Shown in pieces: positions 7,658 to 15,227 of a stretch of 43,273 bases of DNA. The stretch is taken from the NCBI RefSeq assembly GCF_017356265.1, contig NZ_JAFNAW010000029.1, positions 1-43,273 of the forward strand, in the 5' to 3' direction. Each line of letters begins with the position of its first letter. The stretch's first letter is position 1. The notes under the pieces were generated by a model. The model saw only the letters and a program-made list of their open reading frames with translations. It was not told the origin of the DNA and searched no databases. The DNA is from Paracoccus fontiphilus. GTDB lineage: Bacteria; Pseudomonadota; Alphaproteobacteria; Rhodobacterales; Rhodobacteraceae. Position numbers and translations under genes: made by a program.

Positions 7658-8170
7658 ATGACCGTCAAAGTCTTTCACGCCGAACTCGGCACCGCCGTCG
7701 CCACCGGGCTTTTGGGCCTTGCGGGCGTGATCGGCGCGACCGAGCTTGGCTACGGCTGGGAGGAAAGCGGCCCACAGGCGGGCTATTTCCCCTTCTATGT
7801 CGGGCTGATCCTGATCGGCGCCAGCCTGTGGAACCTGGTCGCGGCCTTTGTCCACCATCGCCAGGCCATGGCCCATGTCGCGGGCGGCGGCGATGCCGAG
7901 GAACCCTTCCTGGACCGCGAACGCGCCGGGCGTCTGGGCATTTTCCTGTCCGCGCTGCTGGCCTTTGTGGTCGTCACCCTGACCATGGGCATCTATGTGG
8001 GCTCGATCCTCTACATCACCTGGAGCGCCTGGAGGCAGGGCGGATACCGCCTGCCCCTGGCGCTTGGCGTGGGCGCGGGCTTTGCCGTCGCGCTGTATCT
8101 GATCTTCGAGGTCATCTTCAAGATTCCGCTGCTGAAGGGGCCGATCGAGCCGCTTCTGGGCATCTACTAA
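7658..8170 (+). CDS. TctB-family small membrane subunit
   Basis: 170 residues with four hydrophobic segments at about residues 8-30, 40-60, 92-115 and 125-150, as in the DUF1468/TctB small permease subunit of tripartite tricarboxylate transporters. The AGYFPFYVGLILIGASLW segment in the second helix is typical of the family. TctB assembles with TctA in the cytoplasmic membrane to move the solute delivered by the binding protein, using an ion gradient rather than ATP. It starts at an ATG preceded by GGGGGGA. The TctA gene begins 12 bases after its stop. Confidence 0.88.
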   Translation: MTVKVFHAELGTAVATGLLGLAGVIGATELGYGWEESGPQAGYFPFYVGLILIGASLWNLVAAFVHHRQAMAHVAGGGDAEEPFLDRERAGRLGIFLSALLAFVVVTLTMGIYVGSILYITWSAWRQGGYRLPLALGVGAGFAVALYLIFEVIFKIPLLKGPIEPLLGIY

Positions 8171-8182
8171 GGGCGCGCACCG

Positions 8183-9688
8183 ATGGGAAACTTCGATCTT
8201 CTGATGCACGGCTTCGGCATCGCCATCACGCCGATGCACCTGATGCTGATGGTAGGCGGCGTGCTGATGGGCCTGATCGTGGGCGTGCTGCCCGGCCTGG
8301 GCGCACCCAACGGCGTGTCCCTGCTGATCCCGCTGACCTTCGCGCTGGACCCGACCTCGGCCATCATCCTGTTGTCGTCGATGTATTGGGGCGCGCTGTT
8401 CGGCGGATCGACGACCTCGATCCTGTTCAACATCCCGGGTGAGCCGTCCTCGGTCGCCACCACCTTCGACGGCTATCCCCTGGCGCGGTCGGGCCAATCG
8501 ACCCGCGCGCTGACGCTCGCGTTCATGTCGGCGGGCTTTGGCGCGCTGCTGGGCGTGATCGTGATCACGCTGCTGGCAGGCTGGGCGTCGAACTTCGCGC
8601 TGAAATTCGGCGCGCCCGAGTATTTCGCCGTCTATTTCCTGGCCTTCGCCGCCTTCATCGGCATGGGCAGCGCCGCGCCCATGAAGACGCTGGTGTCGCT
8701 GGCCGCAGGTCTGCTGCTGGCATCGGTCGGCATGGACAGCGTCACCGGCTCGATCCGCCTGACCTTCGGGTTCGAGGATCTGCTGGGCGGAATCAGCTTC
8801 CTGGTGGTCGTGATCGGCCTGTTCGGCATCGGCGAGTTGCTGTCCACCGTGCAGGAAGGCCTGCGCTTCCGGGGCGTGGCGTCCAAGATCGACCTGCGCG
8901 ACGTGTTCAAGACCATAGCGGAACTGCCGCGTTACTGGGCGACCTATATCCGGTCGGGCCTGATCGGCATCTGGATGGGCATCACGCCGGGCGGCCCGAC
9001 CGCCGCGTCCTTCATGAGCTATGGCATTGCCCGGTCGTCGTCCCGCAAGGGCGCGCCTTTCGGCACCGGCCGCCCGGAAGGGATCGTGGCGCCGGAAACC
9101 GCCGACCACAGCGCGGGTTCCTGCGCGATGCTGCCGATGCTGGCGCTTGGGGTGCCGTCCTCGGCCACCGCCGCCGTGATGATGGGCGGGCTGATGATCT
9201 GGGGCCTGACGCCGGGGCCGATGCTGTTCCAGACCCAGCCCGACTTCGTCTGGGGCCTGATCGCCAGCATGTACGTGTCCAACATCGTGGGCGTGGTGCT
9301 GGTTCTGGCCACCGTGCCGATGTTCGCGGCCCTGCTGCGCATCCCCTTCACCATCATCGGGCCGATGATCGTGGCGATCTGCTTCGTCGGTGCCTATACC
9401 GTGTCGAACGCGACCTTCGACCTGTGGCTGGTGCTGCTGTTCGGCTTGGTGGGATACCTGTTCAGCAGGCTGGACTATCCGCTGGCGCCGCTGGTGCTGG
9501 CGATGGTTCTTGGCCACAAGGCGGAAAACGCCTTCCACCAGTCGATGGTGCTGTCGGACGGCTCGCTGGGGATCTTCTTCGCGAACCCGCTGGTCAGCAG
9601 CATCATGGTGATCGGCATCGCGCTGCTGGTCCTGCCCAAGCTGGTCTCGCTGGGATCGCGCTTCCGTCGCCGGGTTCCGGTAGAGTAA
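8183..9688 (+). CDS. TctA-family large membrane permease subunit
   Basis: 501 residues, the usual length, with about a dozen membrane helices. Conserved family loops are GVLPGLGAPNGVSLLIPLTF near the N-terminus, YWGALFGGSTTSILFNIPGE and the repeated-fold counterpart GITPGGPTAASFMSYG followed by GVPSSATAAVMMGGLMIWGL. These Gly/Pro-rich loops are the hallmark of TctA. It forms the transport channel with TctB. The neighbours suggest an acid sugar as solute; the family also moves citrate and aromatic acids, so the substrate is inferred. Confidence 0.92.
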   Translation: MGNFDLLMHGFGIAITPMHLMLMVGGVLMGLIVGVLPGLGAPNGVSLLIPLTFALDPTSAIILLSSMYWGALFGGSTTSILFNIPGEPSSVATTFDGYPLARSGQSTRALTLAFMSAGFGALLGVIVITLLAGWASNFALKFGAPEYFAVYFLAFAAFIGMGSAAPMKTLVSLAAGLLLASVGMDSVTGSIRLTFGFEDLLGGISFLVVVIGLFGIGELLSTVQEGLRFRGVASKIDLRDVFKTIAELPRYWATYIRSGLIGIWMGITPGGPTAASFMSYGIARSSSRKGAPFGTGRPEGIVAPETADHSAGSCAMLPMLALGVPSSATAAVMMGGLMIWGLTPGPMLFQTQPDFVWGLIASMYVSNIVGVVLVLATVPMFAALLRIPFTIIGPMIVAICFVGAYTVSNATFDLWLVLLFGLVGYLFSRLDYPLAPLVLAMVLGHKAENAFHQSMVLSDGSLGIFFANPLVSSIMVIGIALLVLPKLVSLGSRFRRRVPVE

Positions 9689-9697
9689 GGAAAGACC

Positions 9698-11080
9698 ATG
9701 AACCATCATCGCTATTTCGCGGGGCTCGGCGCCCGGACGGTCGAATGCGCCATCGTCGGCACGGGCGGCTTCGGGCGCAGCTTCCTGGCGCAGGCGCGGC
9801 ATGTGAAGGGCCTGAGCTGTCGCGTGGCGGTTGACCGCGATGCCGCAACTGCGGCCAAGGTGCTGGCCTCGGTCGGCGTTGCCGACATTGCCGAATGCGC
9901 CGATGCGGCTGCCGCGCGCGCAGCGTGGGACGCGGGGCAGGCCATCGCCGCCGCCGACCTGGCCGTGGTGGCGGACCTGCCCGTCGACGTGGTGCTGGAA
10001 GCCACCGGCAATCCCGAGGCGGGTGCGCGTCATGCACGTCTTGCCATTCAGGCGGGCAGGCATGTGGTGATGGTGACAAAGGAAACCGACAGCGTGGCAG
10101 GTCCGATCCTGGCGCGCATGGCGGCAGAGAAGGGCGTGGTCTGCTCGCCCATCGACGGCGACCAGCCGAGTCTGTTGATCGGGCTTGCCACCTGGGCACA
10201 AGTCTGCGGGTTGCGCATCGTGGCGGCAGGCAAGTCCAGCGAATACGACTTTGTTTACGATCCCGCGACCGACAAGATCACCAGCAACGGTGTCACCGTG
10301 GATGCACCCGGCTTCGGCGACTGGCTGGACGCGGGCGATCGTCCCTGGGCCGAGGTCATTGCTGCCCGCGCCCGTCTGGTGCCTCTGCCGCAGCGCGCCG
10401 TCCCCGACCTGTGCGAGATGGTCGTGGTTGCCAATGCGCTCGACATGGCCCCGGACCGGCCCGACTACCACGCCCCCATCGCCCGGATCACCGAACTGGC
10501 CGACCTGATGGCGCCTGTCGCCGACGGCGGGCTGCTGGAGGGGAACGGCCAGCTTGACGTCTTCAACTGCCTGCGTCTGCCGGGCGAGCCCTCCTTCGCG
10601 GGCGGCGTCTTCGTCACCGTCGCCTGCGAGGATGACGAGACCTGGGCCATGCTGCGCGACAAGGGCCATGTCGTCGCGCGCAATGGCAGGACGGCGATGA
10701 TCGGCCTGCCGCGTCACCTGCTGGGGATGGAGGCCGCGACCACCGTGTTCGAGGTCGCCCTTCTGGGCGTGTCGTCCGGTGCTGAAAAGCCCCGCCCGGT
10801 GATGGATCTGACCGCCCATGCCGACGCCGACCTGCCCGCCGGGTCGCTGCTGGTGGCCGAGGGGCATCACCACACCATCGCCAATGTCTCGGGCCGGATG
10901 ACGCCCGCGCGGGCGCTGTCGGACGATGCGCCGATCCCTTATTACCTGCTGTCGGGGTGCCGCCTGAAGCGGGACGTGACGGCGGGCCAGATGATCCTCT
11001 GCGGCGACGTGGAACTGGACACGGGCTCCGAACTCTATCGCCTGCGCGCCGCGCAGGACGCCGTGACGGACTGGTCCTGA
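9698..11080 (+). CDS. NAD(P)-binding oxidoreductase with C-terminal SAF-like domain
   Basis: 460 residues. The N-terminal Rossmann fold (VECAIVGTGGFGRSFLAQ, then VDVVLEATGNPEAGARHA and GRHVVMVTKETDSVAGP) resembles homoserine-dehydrogenase-type NAD(P) domains. The C-terminal 80 residues (about 375-460: PYYLLSGCRLKRDVTAGQMI, then GDVELD) look like an SAF domain. The reaction is unknown to me. Between an acid-sugar transporter and an OtnK-like kinase, the likely job is oxidising the imported hydroxy acid before phosphorylation. It is preceded by AAGGAAAG and starts 9 bases after the TctA stop; the kinase gene starts 1 base after its own stop. Confidence 0.75.
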   Translation: MNHHRYFAGLGARTVECAIVGTGGFGRSFLAQARHVKGLSCRVAVDRDAATAAKVLASVGVADIAECADAAAARAAWDAGQAIAAADLAVVADLPVDVVLEATGNPEAGARHARLAIQAGRHVVMVTKETDSVAGPILARMAAEKGVVCSPIDGDQPSLLIGLATWAQVCGLRIVAAGKSSEYDFVYDPATDKITSNGVTVDAPGFGDWLDAGDRPWAEVIAARARLVPLPQRAVPDLCEMVVVANALDMAPDRPDYHAPIARITELADLMAPVADGGLLEGNGQLDVFNCLRLPGEPSFAGGVFVTVACEDDETWAMLRDKGHVVARNGRTAMIGLPRHLLGMEAATTVFEVALLGVSSGAEKPRPVMDLTAHADADLPAGSLLVAEGHHHTIANVSGRMTPARALSDDAPIPYYLLSGCRLKRDVTAGQMILCGDVELDTGSELYRLRAAQDAVTDWS

Positions 11081-11081
11081 C

Positions 11082-12320
11082 ATGCTGCTGGGATGCATCG
11101 GGGACGACTTCACCGGATCGTCCGACCTGGGCAACACGCTCGTCAAGGCCGGGATGCGGGTCGTCCAATACTCCGGCACGCCGATCATGCCCGCCGCCCC
11201 GGATGTCGAGGCAGGCATCGTCGCGCTGAAATCGCGCACCATGCCGGTCGCGGACGCCGTGCGCCTGTCGCTGGAGGCGCTGGACTGGCTGCGCGCCCAG
11301 GGCTGCCGGCAGTTCCTGTTCAAGTACTGCTCGACCTTCGACTCCACTCCCCAAGGCAATATCGGCCCCGTGGCCGAGGCCCTGGCGGATGCGCTGAACG
11401 CGGACCGGGTGATCTTCTGCCCGGCTTTTCCCGCGACGGGGCGGACCATCTACCAGGGACACCTGTTCGTGGGCGACCGGCTGCTGTCGGAAAGCGGGAT
11501 GGAGAACCACCCCCTCACCCCCATGACCGACCCCGACCTTCGCCGCTGGCTGTCGCGCCAGACGCGCGAGGGCGTGGGCCACATTCCCGCCGCAACCGTC
11601 TGGCAGGGGCCGGATGCCGTGCGCGCCGCGCTGTCCGCGCAACCGCATCGCTTCGTCGTCACCGACGCGATCCGCGACGAGGATCTTGTCGTGCTGGGTC
11701 AGGCCGTGGCCGATCAGGCGCTGCTGACCGGCGGGTCGGGCATTGCGCTTGGCTTGCCGGCCAACTTCCGCGCCCGGGGGCTGCTGTCTGCGGAAGGTCC
11801 GCATTGGCACGGGCAGCCGGGTCCGGTCGCTGCGCTGTCCGGCTCCTGCTCTCGCGCCACGCGGGGTCAGGTCGCCCGCCACATCGCGGATGGCAATCCT
11901 GCGATGGAAATCGACCCCGAGGCGGTGATGGCTGGGACCATGACGGCGCGCCATGCGACGGATTGGGCGCTGTCGCAAGACGGTCTGCCGCTGGTCTATT
12001 CCTCGGCCGATCCGGATGACGTGCGCGCCGTGCAGCAGCGCCACGGGACCGAGGCCGTGGCTGCGCGCCTCGACTCCTTCTTCGCCGAGACCGCCCGCCT
12101 GCTGGTCGCGGGCGGCGTCACCCGTCTGATCACCGCAGGCGGCGAGACCTCGGGGGCGGTGGTCGAGGGGCTGTCCGTCGCAAGCCTGGAGATCGGCCCC
12201 GAGATCGACCCCGGCGTGCCCGCGATCCGGGCGGGCGATGCTTTGGTTCTGGCGCTGAAATCCGGCAATTTCGGCGCCGAGAATTTCTTCGCCAAGGCCG
12301 CCGAAAGGCTCGCCGGATGA
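11082..12320 (+). CDS. otnK: DUF1537-family four-carbon acid sugar kinase, OtnK-like
   Basis: 412 residues. The start LLGCIGDDFTGSSDLGNTLV is the canonical acid-sugar substrate motif (DDxTG). The C-terminal nucleotide domain shows LITAGGETSGAVVEGL and GDALVLALKSGNFGAENFF, both standard for DUF1537. Characterised members phosphorylate D-threonate (DtnK), 3-oxo-tetronate (OtnK) or related acids at O-4. The OtnC-like gene overlapping the 3' end favours the OtnK assignment, whereas the pdxA2 gene upstream would suit a DtnK role; both may apply. The ATG at 11082 follows the previous stop by one base. Confidence 0.86.
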   Translation: MLLGCIGDDFTGSSDLGNTLVKAGMRVVQYSGTPIMPAAPDVEAGIVALKSRTMPVADAVRLSLEALDWLRAQGCRQFLFKYCSTFDSTPQGNIGPVAEALADALNADRVIFCPAFPATGRTIYQGHLFVGDRLLSESGMENHPLTPMTDPDLRRWLSRQTREGVGHIPAATVWQGPDAVRAALSAQPHRFVVTDAIRDEDLVVLGQAVADQALLTGGSGIALGLPANFRARGLLSAEGPHWHGQPGPVAALSGSCSRATRGQVARHIADGNPAMEIDPEAVMAGTMTARHATDWALSQDGLPLVYSSADPDDVRAVQQRHGTEAVAARLDSFFAETARLLVAGGVTRLITAGGETSGAVVEGLSVASLEIGPEIDPGVPAIRAGDALVLALKSGNFGAENFFAKAAERLAG

Positions 12321-12964
12321 GCGACGCCCGCCTTCGCGAACGGATCTGCCTGCTGGCGAAATCGCTGTTCGACCGCGGCCTGACGCATGGGTCCACCGGC
12401 AACATCAGCGCCCGAACCGAGGATGGTGGGCTGCTGGTCAGCCCCACCGGCACCAGCTTCGGGCGGCTGGACCCCGCGCGCCTGTCGCGCTTCGACCCGG
12501 CGGGCCACCATGTCGGCGGCGACAAGCCCACCAAGGAAATGCCGCTGCACAGCGCGTTCTATGACACCCGGAACCGCACGGCGGCGGTGGTGCACCTGCA
12601 TTCCTGCCATTCCGTCGCCTGGTCCGTGCTGCCCGACGCCGACGCCGACGATTTCCTGCCGCCGATCACGCCCTATGCCTTCATGCAGTTGGGCCGCGTC
12701 AAGCTGCTGCCCTATTTCCGCCCCGGCGACCCGGCCATCGGCGACGCGGTGCGCGGGCTTGCGGGCAAGCGGTCGGCGGTGATGCTGGCCAACCACGGCC
12801 CGGTCGTCGCGGGCCTGGACCTGGACGCCGCCTGCAACGCCGTCGAGGAACTGGAGGCCACCGCGCGCCTTGCCCTGCTGTTGCGCGGCACCACGCCAAA
12901 CATGCTGACGCCCGGACAGGTGGCCGAACTGGTGCGCATCCACGATGTCGCTTGGGACGACTAG
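12317..12964 (+). CDS. otnC: Class II aldolase/adducin-family decarboxylase, OtnC-like
   Basis: 215 residues, the normal length of OtnC/FucA-type enzymes. Motifs: GLTHGSTGNISAR, VSPTGTSFGRL, the catalytic Glu in PTKEMPLHSAFY, the zinc histidines in VVHLHSCHSV and the later His in LANHGPVVAG. OtnC decarboxylates 3-oxo-tetronate 4-phosphate to dihydroxyacetone phosphate, the step after OtnK. The ATGA overlap with the kinase gene suggests translational coupling. The gene ends in a CTAG shared with the convergent IclR gene: its own TAG is 12962-12964 and the other gene's stop is the complement of 12961-12963. Confidence 0.87.
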   Translation: MSDARLRERICLLAKSLFDRGLTHGSTGNISARTEDGGLLVSPTGTSFGRLDPARLSRFDPAGHHVGGDKPTKEMPLHSAFYDTRNRTAAVVHLHSCHSVAWSVLPDADADDFLPPITPYAFMQLGRVKLLPYFRPGDPAIGDAVRGLAGKRSAVMLANHGPVVAGLDLDAACNAVEELEATARLALLLRGTTPNMLTPGQVAELVRIHDVAWDD

Positions 12965-13719
12965 CGCAGCACCCGCCGCAGCCCTTCCTGCACCTTCAGC
13001 AGCGGTTCCAGATACAGGTCCGCCAGATCGCCCGCATCGGCCTGCACCGCTGCCACGCCCGTGTTGATCGCGGCCACCACCTTGCCATGCACCGAATGAA
13101 GCGGCACGGCGATGGAGCGCAGTCCAAGCTCGACCTCCTGGTCGATGATGGCGTATCCGTCGCGGCGCGCGGCGTCCACGCGGCCCATGATCTCGACGGG
13201 GTCGGTCAGGCTGTGCGGCGTGCGCGGCGTCAGGTCCGAGGCCTCGATGATCGCGCGAGCCTCGTCGGCGGGCAGGGCGGCCAGCAGCACGCGGCCCATG
13301 GACGTGCAATGCGCGGGCAGGCGCGATCCGGGCATCAGGCCGATGGACATGACCCGGCGTTGCGCTGCGCGGGCCAGGTAGACGATCTCGGTCCCGTCCA
13401 GGATCGAGACCGAGGTGGACTGCCCGATCCGGTCGGACAACTGGTCCAGCCACGGTTGGACCAACTGCGCCAAAGGCATTGCTGCCAGCGCCCCCATGCC
13501 CAGCCGCAGGACACGGGCGGTCAGCGTGAAGAACTTGCCGTCGTAATCCGCATAGCCCCCGTCGTGCAGGGTCAGCAGGCAGCGCCGGGCCGTGGCGCGG
13601 TCAAGCCCCGTCACGGCAGCCACGTCGGAAATCGACATGCGGGGCTGTTCGGCGCGAAACGCTTCGAGCACCCGCAGGCCCTTGCCCAGTGATCCGAGAG
13701 TATCTGTTCTGTTCGCCAT
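12961..13719 (-). CDS. pcaR: IclR-family regulator, PcaR/PobR type
   Basis: 252 residues from the preferred ATG at 13719; an in-frame ATG 45 bases further upstream would add a poorly conserved extension. The winged helix-turn-helix lies at about 12-75 (LGSLGKGLRVLEAF, MSISDVAAVTGLDRATARRC). The effector domain has the PcaR-like signatures YLARAAQRRVMSIGLMPGSR, LPAHCTSMGRVLLAAL and DQEVELGLRSIAVPL. This subgroup senses protocatechuate-pathway intermediates (often 3-oxoadipate) and controls pca genes. It diverges from pcaI with about 100 bases between, where three ATGCG-type repeats form a likely binding site. Confidence 0.87.
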   Translation of the reverse strand: MANRTDTLGSLGKGLRVLEAFRAEQPRMSISDVAAVTGLDRATARRCLLTLHDGGYADYDGKFFTLTARVLRLGMGALAAMPLAQLVQPWLDQLSDRIGQSTSVSILDGTEIVYLARAAQRRVMSIGLMPGSRLPAHCTSMGRVLLAALPADEARAIIEASDLTPRTPHSLTDPVEIMGRVDAARRDGYAIIDQEVELGLRSIAVPLHSVHGKVVAAINTGVAAVQADAGDLADLYLEPLLKVQEGLRRVLR

Positions 13720-13765
13720 GCGCACAAGCAATGCCGCCATGCGAACAAAAGTCAAGATGCGCACG
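13718..13765. promoter_or_regulatory. Triple direct repeat, candidate PcaR binding region
   Basis: ATGCGCACA (13718-13726), ATGCGAACA (13739-13747) and ATGCGCACG (13757-13765) recur at spacings of 21 and 18 bases, about two helical turns. GTTCGC (13711-13716) and GCGAAC (13741-13746) also form an inverted pair. IclR proteins of the PcaR/PobR group bind such multi-repeat sites between divergent promoters. The first repeat overlaps the regulator's chosen start codon. Confidence 0.5.
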
Positions 13766-13823
13766 ATTTTGGTTTTGCCGCGCTGTGGACGGGTCTAGTC
13801 TTGGCCAATTGCAGGAGGTTTCC

Positions 13824-14558
13824 ATGGACAAGCGCATTGCAAGTCTCGCCAATGCCGTCGCGGATATTCCCGATGGTGCCACGGTGATGATCGGCGGCTT
13901 TGGCGGGTCTGGCGCCCCGATCGAACTGATCCACGCCCTGATCGACCGCTTTCTGGCGACCGGCAGCCCGGCGCGGCTGACGGTGATCAACAACAACGCG
14001 GGCAACGGCCATGTCGGCATTGCCGCGATGATCGAGCAGGGCATGGTCGCGAAGATGGTCTGTTCCTTTCCACGCTCGGCTGATCCGCGTGTCTTTACGG
14101 AAAAGTACCTTGCCGGAGAGATCGAATTGGAACTGGTCCCGCAGGGCACCCTGGCCGAACGCATCCGCGCGGGCGGGGCGGGAATTCCGGCCTTCTACAC
14201 GCCGACCGGGTTCGGCACCGATCTGGCCAAGGGCAAGCCCGTGGCCGAATTCGATGGGCGGTCCTATGTGCAGGAACGCTGGCTCAAGGCGGATTATGCG
14301 CTGATCAAGGCCGAGGTCGGCGACCATCTGGGCAACCTGACCTATCGCATGGCCGCCCGGAACTTCGCGCCGATCATGGCGACGGCGGCGGCGCGCACCG
14401 TCGCGCAGGTTAGCCAGGTGGTCGAACCCGGCGGCATCGACCCCGAGGCGGTCGTCACCCCCGGCATCTTCGTCGACGCCATCGTGACCGTTCCCGACCC
14501 TGCGCAGGAAGAAGACCTGAACCGCGCCAATGCATATTACCCTGAGGTGACGGCATGA
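13824..14558 (+). CDS. pcaI: 3-oxoadipate CoA-transferase subunit A
   Basis: 244 residues from the ATG at 13824, which follows AGGAGG (13813-13818); the longer open frame upstream runs through the regulator's promoter and is not used. The CoA-transferase family I alpha fold is shown by DGATVMIGGFGGSGAPIELI, NNNAGNGHVGIAAMI and the EGDYA-like KADYALIKA segment. With PcaJ it moves CoA from succinyl-CoA to 3-oxoadipate. The overlapping pcaJ gene and following pcaF support 3-oxoadipate over acetoacetate as substrate, and so does the PcaR-type neighbour. Confidence 0.9.
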   Translation: MDKRIASLANAVADIPDGATVMIGGFGGSGAPIELIHALIDRFLATGSPARLTVINNNAGNGHVGIAAMIEQGMVAKMVCSFPRSADPRVFTEKYLAGEIELELVPQGTLAERIRAGGAGIPAFYTPTGFGTDLAKGKPVAEFDGRSYVQERWLKADYALIKAEVGDHLGNLTYRMAARNFAPIMATAAARTVAQVSQVVEPGGIDPEAVVTPGIFVDAIVTVPDPAQEEDLNRANAYYPEVTA

Positions 14559-15226
14559 CTGCCAAGCTTTCGAACGCGCAGATCGCCTGGCGCGCGGCCC
14601 AGGACATCCACGACGGCGCCTATGTGAACCTCGGCATCGGCTTCCCCGAGATGGTCGCCCGCTTCCAGCCCGAAGGGCGGCAGGCGATCTTCCACACCGA
14701 AAACGGCATCCTCGGCTTTGGCGAGGCGCCCGCGCCGGGCGCCGAGGACTGGGATCTGATCAACGCCGGCAAGAAGGCCGTGACGATCAAGCCGGGCACC
14801 GCCTTCTTCCACCACGCTGACAGCTTCGCCATGGTGCGGGGCGGGCATCTGGACGTGGCGATCCTGGGCGCCTACCAGGTCGCGCAGAACGGCGATCTGG
14901 CGAACTGGTCCACCGGGCCGAAGGGCGTGCCCGCCGTGGGCGGCGCGATGGATCTGGTCCATGGCGCCAAGCGCGTGGCGGTCATCACCGACCATGTCAC
15001 CAAGGACGGCAAGCCGAAGCTGGTCGAGGCCTGCACCCTGCCGCTGACCGGGGTGGCCTGCGTGACGCGCGTCTATACCTCGCTGGCGGTGGTGGACATC
15101 GTGGATGGCCGCTTCGTGCTGCGGGAAAAGCTGCCGGCGCTGTCCTTGGATGAACTGCAATCCGTGACCGGCGCGCCCCTCCACCTGGACGGCGACCTGG
15201 CCGACCTGACCTGCCCCGAGGTATGA
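14555..15226 (+). CDS. pcaJ: 3-oxoadipate CoA-transferase subunit B
   Basis: 223 residues of the CoA-transferase family I beta subunit. The catalytic glutamate lies in FHTENGILGFGEAP, the (S/T)ENG motif that forms the glutamyl-CoA intermediate. YVNLGIGFPEMVA near residue 30 and VAVITDHVTKDGKPKLV are also typical. It forms an A2B2-type enzyme with PcaI in the cytoplasm. The start overlaps the pcaI stop by 4 bases (ATGA) and pcaF begins one base after its own stop, so the three genes are one operon. Confidence 0.91.
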   Translation: MTAKLSNAQIAWRAAQDIHDGAYVNLGIGFPEMVARFQPEGRQAIFHTENGILGFGEAPAPGAEDWDLINAGKKAVTIKPGTAFFHHADSFAMVRGGHLDVAILGAYQVAQNGDLANWSTGPKGVPAVGGAMDLVHGAKRVAVITDHVTKDGKPKLVEACTLPLTGVACVTRVYTSLAVVDIVDGRFVLREKLPALSLDELQSVTGAPLHLDGDLADLTCPEV

Positions 15227-15227
15227 G

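Noticed and set aside
7556..11449. Nearly 1300-codon open frame on the minus strand opposite the transporter and oxidoreductase genes
   Set aside because: Its translation is Gln/His/Arg-rich without any domain, it is antisense to TctB, TctA and the oxidoreductase, and no ribosome site supports it.
13689..13823. N-terminal extension of pcaI beginning inside the pcaR promoter region
   Set aside because: AGGAGG and an ATG at 13824 give a normal-length PcaI; the extension is not conserved in type and covers the regulatory repeats.
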